From assembly GCA_025352185.1 (NCBI GenBank), contig JANXTV010000162.1:1-21112 (forward strand): a DNA stretch of 21,112 nucleotides, given 5' to 3'. The position numbers and the translations under genes are program-made. The number at the start of each line of letters is the position of its first letter. Position 1 is the stretch's first letter. Source of the DNA: Oligoflexia bacterium. Its GTDB lineage: Bacteria; Bdellovibrionota; UBA1018. The notes below the pieces were generated by a model that worked only from the letters and a program-made list of their open reading frames with translations, did not search any database and was not told the origin of the DNA. Below, piece by piece: positions 1 to 7,626 of the stretch.

Positions 1-599
1 TGGGCCGCGAGCCTGAAAGAATCGGAGTTACTTTTCTTGATAAAGAAGCCGAGCGATTCGACCCAGTGGCCGATGAGGAACATGGAAATTGCAAAGACGA
101 CGGTCATCATCGGCGTGGCAAACGAACCGAAGAATAGCGAAAGGCCGATCAGAAGCTCGGCTTCGAGAAAGATTCCGAAGAGCGCAAAGTTTACCCCGTC
201 GATCATCAGGCAGAAGAGGCAAATCTTTCCGAGGACCCCGAACATGACGACGAGGAGGGCGAGGGAGTAGAGGGAGGCGAATCCGGACAGGAGCACTCCT
301 AACGCAACGATCTCCTTTCTCCAGTCTGAGACGCGTGCCAGTAGACTCAGAATCAGAATCGCGACAAACCATCCCGCTACGAAGCTCGAAAGGGGGAGAC
401 CCGAAAAAAGTTCGGCATATTTCGACGACGTCACCGCATCGCAGTTCAGCGTGTCGCTAATATTACAGAGCGATTTAAATCCGGCGGTTCCTAACCGTAG
501 TCCGTAGTACGTGCGGGTGAGGTAGATTCCGGCGCCCGCTCCGATCACGGATAATAGAGGAAGGAGAGCGAGACGAATTTTTGCTTTCGATGGGATCAT
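1..599 (-). CDS. VKOR-domain membrane protein joined to an ABC-2 permease-like segment (3' end outside window)
   Basis: The frame is open from an ATG at 599 to the left edge (199 codons), so the C-terminus is missing. Residues 1-141 resemble a vitamin K epoxide reductase (VKOR) domain: an N-terminal membrane helix, Cys45 and Cys53 in a loop with the family-like pattern NCDAVTSSKYAE followed by GLPLS, two more helices, and a CxxC pair (Cys127, Cys130) at the start of a fourth helix. VKOR proteins pass electrons from periplasmic disulfide formation to quinones. From about residue 144 the protein instead resembles the last helices of ABC-2 type permeases (SLFFGSFATP, then FLIGHWVESL, then a Lys/Ser-rich stretch). 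I re-read the reverse complement line by line and found no frameshift. A purine-rich GAGGA lies about 11 bases before the ATG. The VKOR call is fairly firm. The permease-like part is by remembered family resemblance, and the join may be a true fusion, a deletion or an assembly error. Confidence 0.7.
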   Translation of the reverse strand, partial: MIPSKAKIRLALLPLLSVIGAGAGIYLTRTYYGLRLGTAGFKSLCNISDTLNCDAVTSSKYAELFSGLPLSSFVAGWFVAILILSLLARVSDWRKEIVALGVLLSGFASLYSLALLVVMFGVLGKICLFCLMIDGVNFALFGIFLEAELLIGLSLFFGSFATPMMTVVFAISMFLIGHWVESLGFFIKKSNSDSFRLAA

Positions 600-649
600 G
601 GTGCTTATCATCCTCGAAGGCCGGTCCGCTTTCAACCGATTGCAATCGC

Positions 650-678
650 TTGAATCGAGAACGTGCCCCGGTTAACCT
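650..678 (+). promoter_or_regulatory. Candidate sigma-70 promoter of the first peptide-binding lipoprotein
   Basis: TTGAAT at 650-655 and TAACCT at 673-678 are separated by 17 bases. The predicted transcription start falls about 7 bases after the -10 box, at or next to the ATG at 686, which has no recognisable Shine-Dalgarno sequence. This would give a leaderless or nearly leaderless message. The -10 box is only a partial match, so the call rests mainly on spacing. Confidence 0.35.
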
Positions 679-685
679 AGTTTTA

Positions 686-2209
686 ATGATTCGACGCTTC
701 CCGATTCTGCTTTTAATCGCTCTTTTTGGAGTGGGCTGCACGTCGAACCCGGACGATGGCGGGTCCCGGCGCCTTTCTCTGCATCTGACGAGTGAACCGG
801 TGACGCTCGATCCGAGTCAAGTCGAAGACGGGCTCGGGTTTCGTCTGATTGCGAATCTGATGGAAGGTCTCATGGGTTTTAATAGCCGCGGCGAGCTCGT
901 GAAGCGCCTCGCCGAATCCGTGGATATTTCGACGGATTTAAAGACTTACCGATTTAAACTTCGCGCCGGTGCGAAGTGGAGCGATGGGGTCCCGATCGAA
1001 GCGGATCAGTTTCGAACCGCGATCGAGCGCACACTCCTCCCGAAAACGGGTTCGAAGCTCTCGGGGCTCCTCAAGTGGATCGAAGGTGCGGCATCCTTTT
1101 CGGAAGGGAAAGCGGCAACGGTCTCAGGTATCGAGACGAACGGGCCGGAAATTACGTTCCATCTGACTAAACCCATTTCCTTTTTCGACCAGGTCCTCGC
1201 CCTGCCGATTACCTATCCTCTCCGGCGCGACGTGCTCGAGGCGAATGGTGGAAAGTGGGATCCCCTCCGCGGTAAAAATATTCCGACGAACGGCCCTTAC
1301 CGGATACGGTCGTCGACTCCCGACCAGGAGATTTTTCTCGAAGCCGCCCGGCCGATCCCCGAAAAAGCCCCGACCGAAGTCCGACTGCGGATCGTTGCCG
1401 ACGAATCGACGTCTTCGACGCTTTTCGAACGGGGTAGTCTCGACGTGCTGACTCGCATACCGGTCCTCGACCAAAAGCGCCTGGAACGTCGTGGGCTCGT
1501 GAAGACCGTACCCTTTATCGCGACCTATTTTTTAGGGTTTAATTTAAAGAAGAAACCGTTCGACCGGGCCGAATATCGCCAAGCCTTAAGTCTGGCCATT
1601 CGGCGAATCGGATTAGTGAATGCGATCGGAACGGGGGAAGCTCCCGCCAGTTCCTGGATCCCGAAAGGGGCGGAGGGTTATTACCCGTTTCGGGGCGATG
1701 CCGCGACCGTGAAAGCTCCCCCGAGGGTGAAGGACGAACTTCGACTCGCGTTCGATGCCGGAACGAGGAACTCGCTCGTCGTCGAAAAAGTACAGTCCGA
1801 CTTAAAAGTTGTCCTCGGATGGGATGTTCGGCTTAAGCCAATGGATTGGAAATCTCTCGTTTCGACGATTTATACTGATCCCGAAATGGTCTTTCGATTT
1901 GGGTGGTCTTCTCCCATGGCCGACCCGGCGATTTTTCTCTCACCCTTTCTCTCGGGGGATCCGTTCTCATTCTCCCACTACAGTAACCCCGCCTACGACC
2001 GTCTCGTGGGTGAGATTTTCGCCATGAAACCGTCCCCCGAACGGGAGGCGAAAATGATCGAAGCCGAAAAAATTCTCGTCGATCAAGATGCCGTAGTCGT
2101 GCCGCTCTACCACTATGTATCGACCTACGCCGTCGGCCCCCGCGTCGCGAAATACGAAGTGAATCCCTTTGGAATCACACAGTTCGAAGAAGTCGAAATG
2201 AAGCCCTAG
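686..2209 (+). CDS. Peptide-binding lipoprotein, ABC transporter substrate-binding family 5 (OppA/DppA-like)
   Basis: This 507-aa protein is probably an envelope-anchored solute-binding lipoprotein that captures oligopeptides for ABC import. The start chosen is the ATG at 686, not the in-frame TTG at 581, because it opens a signal sequence: two Arg, a hydrophobic run, then Cys18 followed by TSNPDD. The lipobox is imperfect, with Gly at -3. Family-5 features in order are LTSEPVTLDPSQ near the mature N-terminus, KTYRFKLRAGAKWSDGVPI, TNGPYRI in mid-protein, YFLGFNLKKKPFD followed by the RQALSLAI helix, and a C-terminal DPAIFLSPFLSG region. Length is typical for the family. No permease or ATPase gene lies beside it, so it probably works with a transporter encoded elsewhere. 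Substrate identity cannot be read from the sequence. Confidence 0.88.
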   Translation: MIRRFPILLLIALFGVGCTSNPDDGGSRRLSLHLTSEPVTLDPSQVEDGLGFRLIANLMEGLMGFNSRGELVKRLAESVDISTDLKTYRFKLRAGAKWSDGVPIEADQFRTAIERTLLPKTGSKLSGLLKWIEGAASFSEGKAATVSGIETNGPEITFHLTKPISFFDQVLALPITYPLRRDVLEANGGKWDPLRGKNIPTNGPYRIRSSTPDQEIFLEAARPIPEKAPTEVRLRIVADESTSSTLFERGSLDVLTRIPVLDQKRLERRGLVKTVPFIATYFLGFNLKKKPFDRAEYRQALSLAIRRIGLVNAIGTGEAPASSWIPKGAEGYYPFRGDAATVKAPPRVKDELRLAFDAGTRNSLVVEKVQSDLKVVLGWDVRLKPMDWKSLVSTIYTDPEMVFRFGWSSPMADPAIFLSPFLSGDPFSFSHYSNPAYDRLVGEIFAMKPSPEREAKMIEAEKILVDQDAVVVPLYHYVSTYAVGPRVAKYEVNPFGITQFEEVEMKP

Positions 2210-2260
2210 TCCCGTCGGAGGGCCTTCCGGCCTGAACGGCGTGCGCTATCGGAGGGCTTT
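2201..2260 (+). terminator. Possible branched terminator after the first peptide-binding gene
   Basis: AAGCCCT (2201-2207, overlapping the stop codon) is perfectly complementary to AGGGCTT (2253-2259), which leads into TTTTAAA. The long loop contains a second small hairpin, GGCC-TTCC-GGCC, and a 9-base direct repeat TCGGAGGGC (2215-2223 and 2249-2257). GTCCCG (2209-2214) and CGGGAC (2266-2271) form an alternative pairing. The large loop makes intrinsic termination uncertain. Confidence 0.3.
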
Positions 2261-2300
2261 TAAACCGGGACGGCGCTACTTTTCTGACGGCTTCCTTTCC

Positions 2301-2329
2301 TTTCGGTTCTGCCGGTTCCTCACTATACT
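2301..2329 (+). promoter_or_regulatory. Candidate promoter of the 501-aa secreted protein gene
   Basis: TATACT at 2324-2329 is a good -10 box lying 21 bases before the ATG at 2351. The sequence 17 bases upstream (TTTCGG) is a poor -35. A purine-rich GAGAGGGA (2333-2340) follows and can serve as the ribosome-binding site. Confidence 0.4.
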
Positions 2330-2350
2330 AAAGAGAGGGACGGGCGAAGG

Positions 2351-3856
2351 ATGCGGTGGTTAGTCATAATCTCACTTCTGATGGGTGCTTCGGCTTCGGC
2401 CGACCCGTGCACTCCCGAGGAACTGCGGAAAATCGAAGAGTTTCAGCGGATCCTGAATGCCGATAAAAGTCAGGTTCTTCAAGCCCAGGTGAAGATGACC
2501 GCGCTGAAGTTCGTAAAGGCGGCGGGGGATGATCATCAAAAAAACCTTTCGGGTTTTATTCAAACCGAAACGGAAAAACTCATTCAGCGAGACTCCGGAA
2601 AAGTTCGGGAGATGCTGAAGCAGTTTTATTTAAAACATCGGGCCGTACCCACTGGAATAGACGTAAACCAATTCGTTACGGATAAGATTACGGAATTTAA
2701 GAACGCGTCGACCACTTCGACTTCAACTCTCGATAACGACGATTTGAGTGCCTTTATTTTTGCGCACCAGAAGGTCGATCCTGCGAGCCCGTTCGATGTA
2801 TACGATGAGGCCGCTACCTGGGCGGTCCAGTATATGAACACGGACGCCGCCCAGGAGTCGAAGGGTGTAAAATCGGTGAATATTCCCGATTTAAGTGCGC
2901 AGATATCCACGAGCTTAGGTGCGGGTAATCCCGACTCCGAACTCGAAAGAATCTTTAGTCAGCAGATCGATCACTTTTCCGAGCTCGAGACTCTCGTGAA
3001 AAAAGTTCCCGCGAAGGAACGGTGCGAGGGTGGGGCCGCGTGTAAGAAGCCGCTCGAAGTCGTTCCTCCGGTCGTGACCGCTCTGCGGAAAAACGTCGAA
3101 AAGATTATCAAGAAGGGGATCCCGGGCGACGTAAGGCGGACCTGTATTTCGTTGGATATGGGCTGGACCGCAAATGCAAAGTCGACCGGTCCCGGATCCT
3201 TTTCTCGTTCAAATCCTCGGGACGATTCCCGAGCTATCTCCGCACTTTACGGATTTTTTGACCGAGCCCCGAGGACCTATTTCGGAATTCCCCAGCCGGA
3301 ATCTATTACGGGTTGCTGTACCGTGACTCGCGGATTTATGGCGAACAGTGAAAAGGGTGCCTACATCATCGTTCCAAAGAAGGGCACGACTGAGGCGGAT
3401 CAGCAGGCGCTCCGCAAAAAGCTCAGCGGCGCGATGGCGGTCTACGAACGGCCATACGCTCTCGAGATCCAGCGCCGAGTGGCACGTCTATTCGCAAATC
3501 CGATTATGCGTGATCCCGAATTAAAAACGAAGTTTCCCGCGATGAAGGAAATTTACGATGAATGGAATTCAGCCGTTAACACGAAACAGGAAGAGCGTAC
3601 CGCGCACTATTTTTCTATGATTGGCTTCATCGGATCGCGGGTAGCCGCCGCCGAAAAAGAAATCCAAGGCGCCGGGAACTACGCAACTTTCAGTCTGGGT
3701 CCGGCCACCGGAAAGAAACCCCAGTTTCTCTCGATCCTAACCGATTCGGCTAAATATTTGGCGTCCCCGATGCCGGACGCGGAGTTTGATTCTTTCCAAA
3801 TTCTCTACCGCGGCCTTACCGAAAACTTCGTTCGTAAAGACTGCACTCAGTTCTAA
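2351..3856 (+). CDS. Secreted protein of unknown function, 501 aa, cysteine-containing
   Basis: I do not recognise a family. The start at 2351 opens a classic Sec signal peptide (MRWLVIISLL, then GASASA before Asp-Pro-Cys), so the mature protein should be periplasmic or exported. The mature chain is mostly helical-looking. It has a charged N-terminal half with a Thr/Ser-rich low-complexity spot (STTSTSTLDNDD) around residues 120-132, and Cys residues spread along its length: one at the mature N-terminus, two in KERCEGGAACKK, RRTC, an adjacent CC pair in TGCCTVTRGF, and one near the C-terminus. This number suggests disulfides, notable because a VKOR-type thiol oxidoreductase gene lies 1.7 kb upstream. 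The C-terminal third has a helical stretch followed by the end RKDCTQF. It ends 13 bases before the convergent PgeF-type gene. Coding status is firm from signal peptide and frame; function is unknown. Confidence 0.8.
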   Translation: MRWLVIISLLMGASASADPCTPEELRKIEEFQRILNADKSQVLQAQVKMTALKFVKAAGDDHQKNLSGFIQTETEKLIQRDSGKVREMLKQFYLKHRAVPTGIDVNQFVTDKITEFKNASTTSTSTLDNDDLSAFIFAHQKVDPASPFDVYDEAATWAVQYMNTDAAQESKGVKSVNIPDLSAQISTSLGAGNPDSELERIFSQQIDHFSELETLVKKVPAKERCEGGAACKKPLEVVPPVVTALRKNVEKIIKKGIPGDVRRTCISLDMGWTANAKSTGPGSFSRSNPRDDSRAISALYGFFDRAPRTYFGIPQPESITGCCTVTRGFMANSEKGAYIIVPKKGTTEADQQALRKKLSGAMAVYERPYALEIQRRVARLFANPIMRDPELKTKFPAMKEIYDEWNSAVNTKQEERTAHYFSMIGFIGSRVAAAEKEIQGAGNYATFSLGPATGKKPQFLSILTDSAKYLASPMPDAEFDSFQILYRGLTENFVRKDCTQF

Positions 3857-3869
3857 TCGGAGGGGTGAA

Positions 3870-4538
3870 CTAGATGCGCCCGATTACGGACCACTGCCGA
3901 GTGCCCGCGCCCTCTCGGCGAAACGAGTGGAACATCGGACCCTTTACCTTATCCATCGAACAATAGGTACATTCGGCGATGATATCGAGAGCTCCGATTC
4001 CCAGCCTCGTGAGTTCGCAGGCATTTACCGCCTGGAGATCGAGTTTCCGATAAGTGGGTGAAATCATATCCGCGTCCATTTCGGGAAAGGTCGCGACGAA
4101 ATCGTTCACGAGGTCCTCGCTGACTTCATAGCAGCATCCTCCGACGGCCGGACCAATCGCCGCAACCCAGTCGCTCATTTTTTCGGCTTGGGCTTCAAGG
4201 AAGTGTGAAAATTTATCCACAAACTTTAACTTTGTTCCTCTCCATCCCGCGTGGAGGGCCGCGACTTTCGAGCCGTCCTTTTTCGCGAGGAGAATCGGCA
4301 CGCAGTCCGCAGCTTTTACGCCAATCGGATTTTTCGTCGTCGTAAAAAATCCGTCCACATCCCCACAGATTTGCCCCTTTCGAATGATGGTCGCGATTTC
4401 AATTCCGGCAACTTGATTCCAGGTGGGACGAGCGTCGACCCAAGATTTTAGAACCGAGGTCGGTACCGGATCGAATTTAGATCCGAAGCCATGGGTAATT
4501 CCGGGAACGGATTTCAGGAGCTGGCTTTCGAAATACAT
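3870..4538 (-). CDS. pgeF: PgeF/YfiH-family protein (laccase domain, purine nucleoside phosphorylase-like)
   Basis: This 222-aa protein belongs to the DUF152/YfiH family, whose members act as peptidoglycan editing factors or purine nucleosidases through a zinc site. Visible signatures are HGFGSK (16-21), KAADCVPILLA with Cys79, ALHAGWRG with His96, AIGPAVGGCCYEV, and a C-terminal FHSFRREG then RQWSVIG, all in family order. Length is slightly short but complete. The first zinc-ligand His of the family, usually in a Gln-Val-His-Gly context, is Ala44 here (codon GCC within NQVAG), so the canonical site looks incomplete. It is the last gene of the minus-strand operon, 20 bases after the RluD-type gene, with only a weak AAGAAG ribosome-binding site. 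Family assignment is firm; activity is less certain because of the His change. Confidence 0.88.
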   Translation of the reverse strand: MYFESQLLKSVPGITHGFGSKFDPVPTSVLKSWVDARPTWNQVAGIEIATIIRKGQICGDVDGFFTTTKNPIGVKAADCVPILLAKKDGSKVAALHAGWRGTKLKFVDKFSHFLEAQAEKMSDWVAAIGPAVGGCCYEVSEDLVNDFVATFPEMDADMISPTYRKLDLQAVNACELTRLGIGALDIIAECTYCSMDKVKGPMFHSFRREGAGTRQWSVIGRI

Positions 4539-4558
4539 AGCCGTATCTTCTTATAATT

Positions 4559-5587
4559 TTAAGTCTCGCGCAGAACTTTTAGAAGATTTGCGAGGTGGGG
4601 CGGATATTCGGCTTCGAAGCGGAGCGGAATTCCGGTGACGGGGTGCTTAAATCCCAGGACTCGGGCGTGGAGAGCCTGGCCGGGGAGATTTGCCACATGC
4701 TCTCGCACGGAATTCGAGAGCGCTTTCCACTTTGGTTGGTTCGAAGTGGGAACTCCGTAGAGTGGATCACCTAAGATCGAATGGTTTAGCGCGGTGAGAT
4801 GAACGCGGACTTGGTGGGTGCGGCCCGTTTCTAATCGCGCCTCGATGAGTGAAGCAAAAGGGGCACGGTCGATCGTCCCGAATTTTTCTAAACATTTAAA
4901 GCGCGTAATCGCTTTTTTTCCGACCTTCACTTCGGTCGTCATTTTTAATCGATCGTTCGGATTCCGCGCGAGGAGGGATTCGAATCGGTATTCATCGCTC
5001 CCGCCCCAGGTCGGTGCTCCGTAGCAGAGCGCCGTATAGGCCCGTTCAATATCGTGTTTCGCGAAGACCGCCGAAAGGGCGAGGTGGGCCTCGTCGGTTT
5101 TCGTGATCACGAGTGCCCCCGTCGTATCCTTATCGATCCGGTGGACGATTCCCGGCCGAAGTTTTCCTCCGATCCCGGAAAGATCTTTCACGTGGAAGAG
5201 AAGTGCGTGCACGAGCGTGCCGGTCTTCTGGGTCGCGGAAGGATGGACCGTGAGGCCAGCTTGCTTATTGATCACGATGAGGTGTGGATCTTCGTAGAGA
5301 ATATCGAGCGGGATATTTTCGGGTATGAGTTCAAGCGGTTCGGGTTCGGGAAAGCGGATTTGGACGGAAGTTCCGGTCGCGAGTTTTCCCGACCGAGAAA
5401 TCGGGACGCCATCGAGTAACACTCGGCCCGCTTCGATAAATTTTTGGAGTTGGCTCCGGCTGAGGGGCCGGGGTTCCCCTTCCCATTCGCCGTCTTCAGT
5501 TTCGACCGCTTCGACGATCGCTTTATCGGCTCGAATTCCGGCGGCTGTTTCAGGCACGACCCAGGTCCAGAGGACTTCGGCGGTCAT
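4559..5587 (-). CDS. RluA/RluD-family pseudouridine synthase
   Basis: This 342-aa enzyme should convert uridines to pseudouridine in 23S rRNA in the cytoplasm. An S4-type RNA-binding domain lies N-terminally (LSRSQLQKFIEAGRVLLDG, about residues 42-60). The catalytic motif HRIDKDTTG is at about 149-157, with the catalytic Asp at about 152. LETGRTHQVRVHL and GDPLYG follow, as expected in the family. The N-terminus carries an acidic insert (VEAVETEDGEWEGE) before the S4 domain. The ATG at 5587 overlaps the stop of the upstream J-like/HTH gene by ATGA, indicating translational coupling. The overall architecture fits RluD best, but the exact target uridines cannot be read from the sequence, so no symbol is given. 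Confidence 0.92.
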   Translation of the reverse strand: MTAEVLWTWVVPETAAGIRADKAIVEAVETEDGEWEGEPRPLSRSQLQKFIEAGRVLLDGVPISRSGKLATGTSVQIRFPEPEPLELIPENIPLDILYEDPHLIVINKQAGLTVHPSATQKTGTLVHALLFHVKDLSGIGGKLRPGIVHRIDKDTTGALVITKTDEAHLALSAVFAKHDIERAYTALCYGAPTWGGSDEYRFESLLARNPNDRLKMTTEVKVGKKAITRFKCLEKFGTIDRAPFASLIEARLETGRTHQVRVHLTALNHSILGDPLYGVPTSNQPKWKALSNSVREHVANLPGQALHARVLGFKHPVTGIPLRFEAEYPPHLANLLKVLRET

Positions 5588-6456
5588 ACGCCGGGGCGTT
5601 TCTGATACCGGGCCATATACGCGGCCGCCACGGGTTCGGGCGGAACTTTTAGGGTGCGTGAGATCTGGAGAAGAAAGCCGCGTACAAACACCGGCGCGGG
5701 TAATTTATCGAAAGATTCTTCCTCGATCGCAATCAGATAGGTCTTCGAAATTTTAGTGATTTGGGCGATATCGTCGAGCGAGTAGCGACGGAGTTCGCGA
5801 ATGCGTTTAATCGTAGTTCCGCGCCATTCGACTTCCTGGGCGATTTCGGCAAGCACCGCGTCCGAAGCCGCCGTACTCGAAACCGGTGAGCGATCCGTCT
5901 CCCGGCGTCCGAGCGCTTGGCGACGGTCGATGAAGTTCGATTCGGGGGCAGGTGGCGCGCGAGTTTCGGCCGGCGCCGTCGAAGTTTTCGGAAGGTGATC
6001 GAAGAACGGATTATCGTCGCGAGCGGCCGGAGCGGGGACCGACGAAGGGGCTTGGGTCGGTAAATGGAACGGGCTGCCACTCGTCGCAACCGTTTCACCC
6101 CGGTGGGACATTCCTTCGAATGCGGTCGAGGGTGCCATTAAAGGATCATTTTCGAATCCATCTTCCATCGGGGGGGTGCGGTCGATCGTAAAAATTTTTC
6201 GATCGATGCGTTCGGCGTACCCGTTTCGTTCATCGTAATCGCGACGCGAGTCGGGATCGGAGAGGACCTGGAAAGCCTCCTCGATCTTCGCGATCATATC
6301 TTCGGTTTCGGAAGGGTCGAGCACGGAATAGAGGGCGGGGTTATCCTTACGATACGAAGCTTTCAGGCGGAGGTAGGCGTTCCGGATTTCCTGGGCGGAG
6401 GAGTCCGGACGGATCTCGAGCGTTTCGTAGTAATTTACTTCCGTTTGGAAAATCAT
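5584..6456 (-). CDS. J-like domain and RodZ-type helix-turn-helix protein
   Basis: This 290-aa protein has a DnaJ-like domain at about residues 8-78 (YYETLEIRPDSS, then IRNAYLRLKASY, and a late EEAFQVLSDPDSRRDYDE), a low-complexity Pro/Ala/Ser-rich linker from about 80 to 205, and at about 213-280 a RodZ/HTH_25-type module (GTTIKRIRELRRYSLDDIA, then YLIAIEEESFDKLP and FVRGFLLQI). The J domain lacks HPD: the aligned residues are Arg36-Lys37-Asp38, so it probably cannot stimulate DnaK ATPase. No transmembrane helix follows the helix-turn-helix, unlike RodZ. It overlaps the ATPase gene upstream and the RluD-type gene downstream by ATGA, so it is made in step with them. A role as adaptor or partner of the MinD-like ATPase in positioning or regulation is inference. 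Confidence 0.85.
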   Translation of the reverse strand: MIFQTEVNYYETLEIRPDSSAQEIRNAYLRLKASYRKDNPALYSVLDPSETEDMIAKIEEAFQVLSDPDSRRDYDERNGYAERIDRKIFTIDRTPPMEDGFENDPLMAPSTAFEGMSHRGETVATSGSPFHLPTQAPSSVPAPAARDDNPFFDHLPKTSTAPAETRAPPAPESNFIDRRQALGRRETDRSPVSSTAASDAVLAEIAQEVEWRGTTIKRIRELRRYSLDDIAQITKISKTYLIAIEEESFDKLPAPVFVRGFLLQISRTLKVPPEPVAAAYMARYQKRPGV

Positions 6457-7424
6457 AGGAGGCTACTGCGTTGGTCGGCGTGCTTTTTTAGCAGATAATC
6501 GACGAGTCGATCGATACTCGTCACGAGTTTCGAATTCGGGAACTCGAGCATCACCGGGCGTTTCCGTCGGATCGCCTGCCATACGGCACTGTCGTAATCG
6601 AGGTAGCCCAGGTAATCGAGTTCGATACCGAAATACTTCTTACATACGGTTTTTACGGAAAATCCGATTTCAATATCCGAGTGCGTGCGCACCTGATTCA
6701 GGATGAGTTTCGGCCGAAATCGTTCGATTTCTGTTTTTAGTAAATTTGCGAGCTCCGGATGTTCGCGAGTGGCGGCGCGAAAAAGATCGGACGGCGAACG
6801 GATGCCTTCGTTGTTTTTCGAATCCATGGCGATTTCAATCCACTGGCGCATGGTGTGGAGTTTCGGACTGAGCCAAAGTCGCCGAAAGTACGCGCTCTTT
6901 AAGAAGCGGTATCCATTCTCGATCGAAGTCGGCTCGGGAAGGAGCGTGACGATGTTAATATCGGCCGCGAGAAAGAAATCGAGCGTGTGGGCCGACGTTC
7001 CAGCTCCGAGATCGAAAATGACGTAATCGGCATCGACGTCGCGGATCGCTTGCATGAACCGAGTTTTCTGGGTCTCCGGTACATTTGCGATCGACACGGA
7101 GTCTTGCGCTCCTGAAATGAACTCCAGGTTCGGAATGCTGGTCGGCGAAACGCAGGCGGCGATGTTATTCACGCGCTCCGAAAAAAAGTCGTTCAGCGTT
7201 TGGCGAGGGAGATCCACGCCGAGGGTCGTGTGAAGGTTTGCGCCGCCAAGGTCGAGGTCGACGGCGAGAACTTTATTTCCCGTGCGCGAGAGCGATATCG
7301 CGAGGCTGGACGAGAGTAGGCTCTTACCGACGCCGCCCTTTCCGCCGCCGATCGCCCAAATCTGTCTCACACGTCGTTGTGTGGGTAGTCGTGTCTCTCC
7401 GACGAGAGACGGTTGCCCTTCCAT
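6453..7424 (-). CDS. MinD/ParA-family ATPase (FlhG-like)
   Basis: This 323-aa P-loop ATPase carries the deviant Walker A motif GGKGGVGKS at 27-35, the switch-I-like region VDLDLGGANLHTTLG, and a switch-II segment YVIFDLGAGTSAHTLDF. These place it with MinD/ParA/FlhG proteins, which dimerise on ATP and position division machinery, chromosomes, flagella or other structures. After the core is an insert of about 60 residues (LHTMRQWIEIAMDSKNNEGI through the ATREHPELANLL region) before LILNQVRT. I prefer the ATG at 7424 to the TTG at 7451 because a strong purine-rich site (GGAGAAGGAAGAGGG) lies about 10 bases upstream. It is the first gene of a four-gene operon. A clear promoter was not recognised in the 237-base divergent gap. 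The exact cargo is unknown. Confidence 0.9.
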   Translation of the reverse strand: MEGQPSLVGETRLPTQRRVRQIWAIGGGKGGVGKSLLSSSLAISLSRTGNKVLAVDLDLGGANLHTTLGVDLPRQTLNDFFSERVNNIAACVSPTSIPNLEFISGAQDSVSIANVPETQKTRFMQAIRDVDADYVIFDLGAGTSAHTLDFFLAADINIVTLLPEPTSIENGYRFLKSAYFRRLWLSPKLHTMRQWIEIAMDSKNNEGIRSPSDLFRAATREHPELANLLKTEIERFRPKLILNQVRTHSDIEIGFSVKTVCKKYFGIELDYLGYLDYDSAVWQAIRRKRPVMLEFPNSKLVTSIDRLVDYLLKKHADQRSSLL

Positions 7425-7626
7425 GGAGTAAGAACCCTCTTCCTTCTCCAAGAGTACTTGATGAAAGGGCCGATACTCGAAGAAAATCTTTAGCTTAGCG
7501 TGGGTGAGTATCCGATTACGCGGATGAAAGGAGAACGATGAAAAGTTTTCCGGTACGAAACGGAGGATGAAGCGGGTAACGCAATGCGCTCTTTTTGAAA
7601 CCCCTTTTTCACTTCTAAACTAATGA

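Noticed and set aside
581..685. Upstream extension of the first peptide-binding gene from a TTG at 581
   Set aside because: It would place 35 residues of no recognisable type before a good signal peptide and overlap the divergent gene; the ATG at 686 fits better.
5054..5419. Plus-strand open frame opposite the pseudouridine synthase gene
   Set aside because: It is antisense to a gene with clear catalytic motifs, and no motif supports it.
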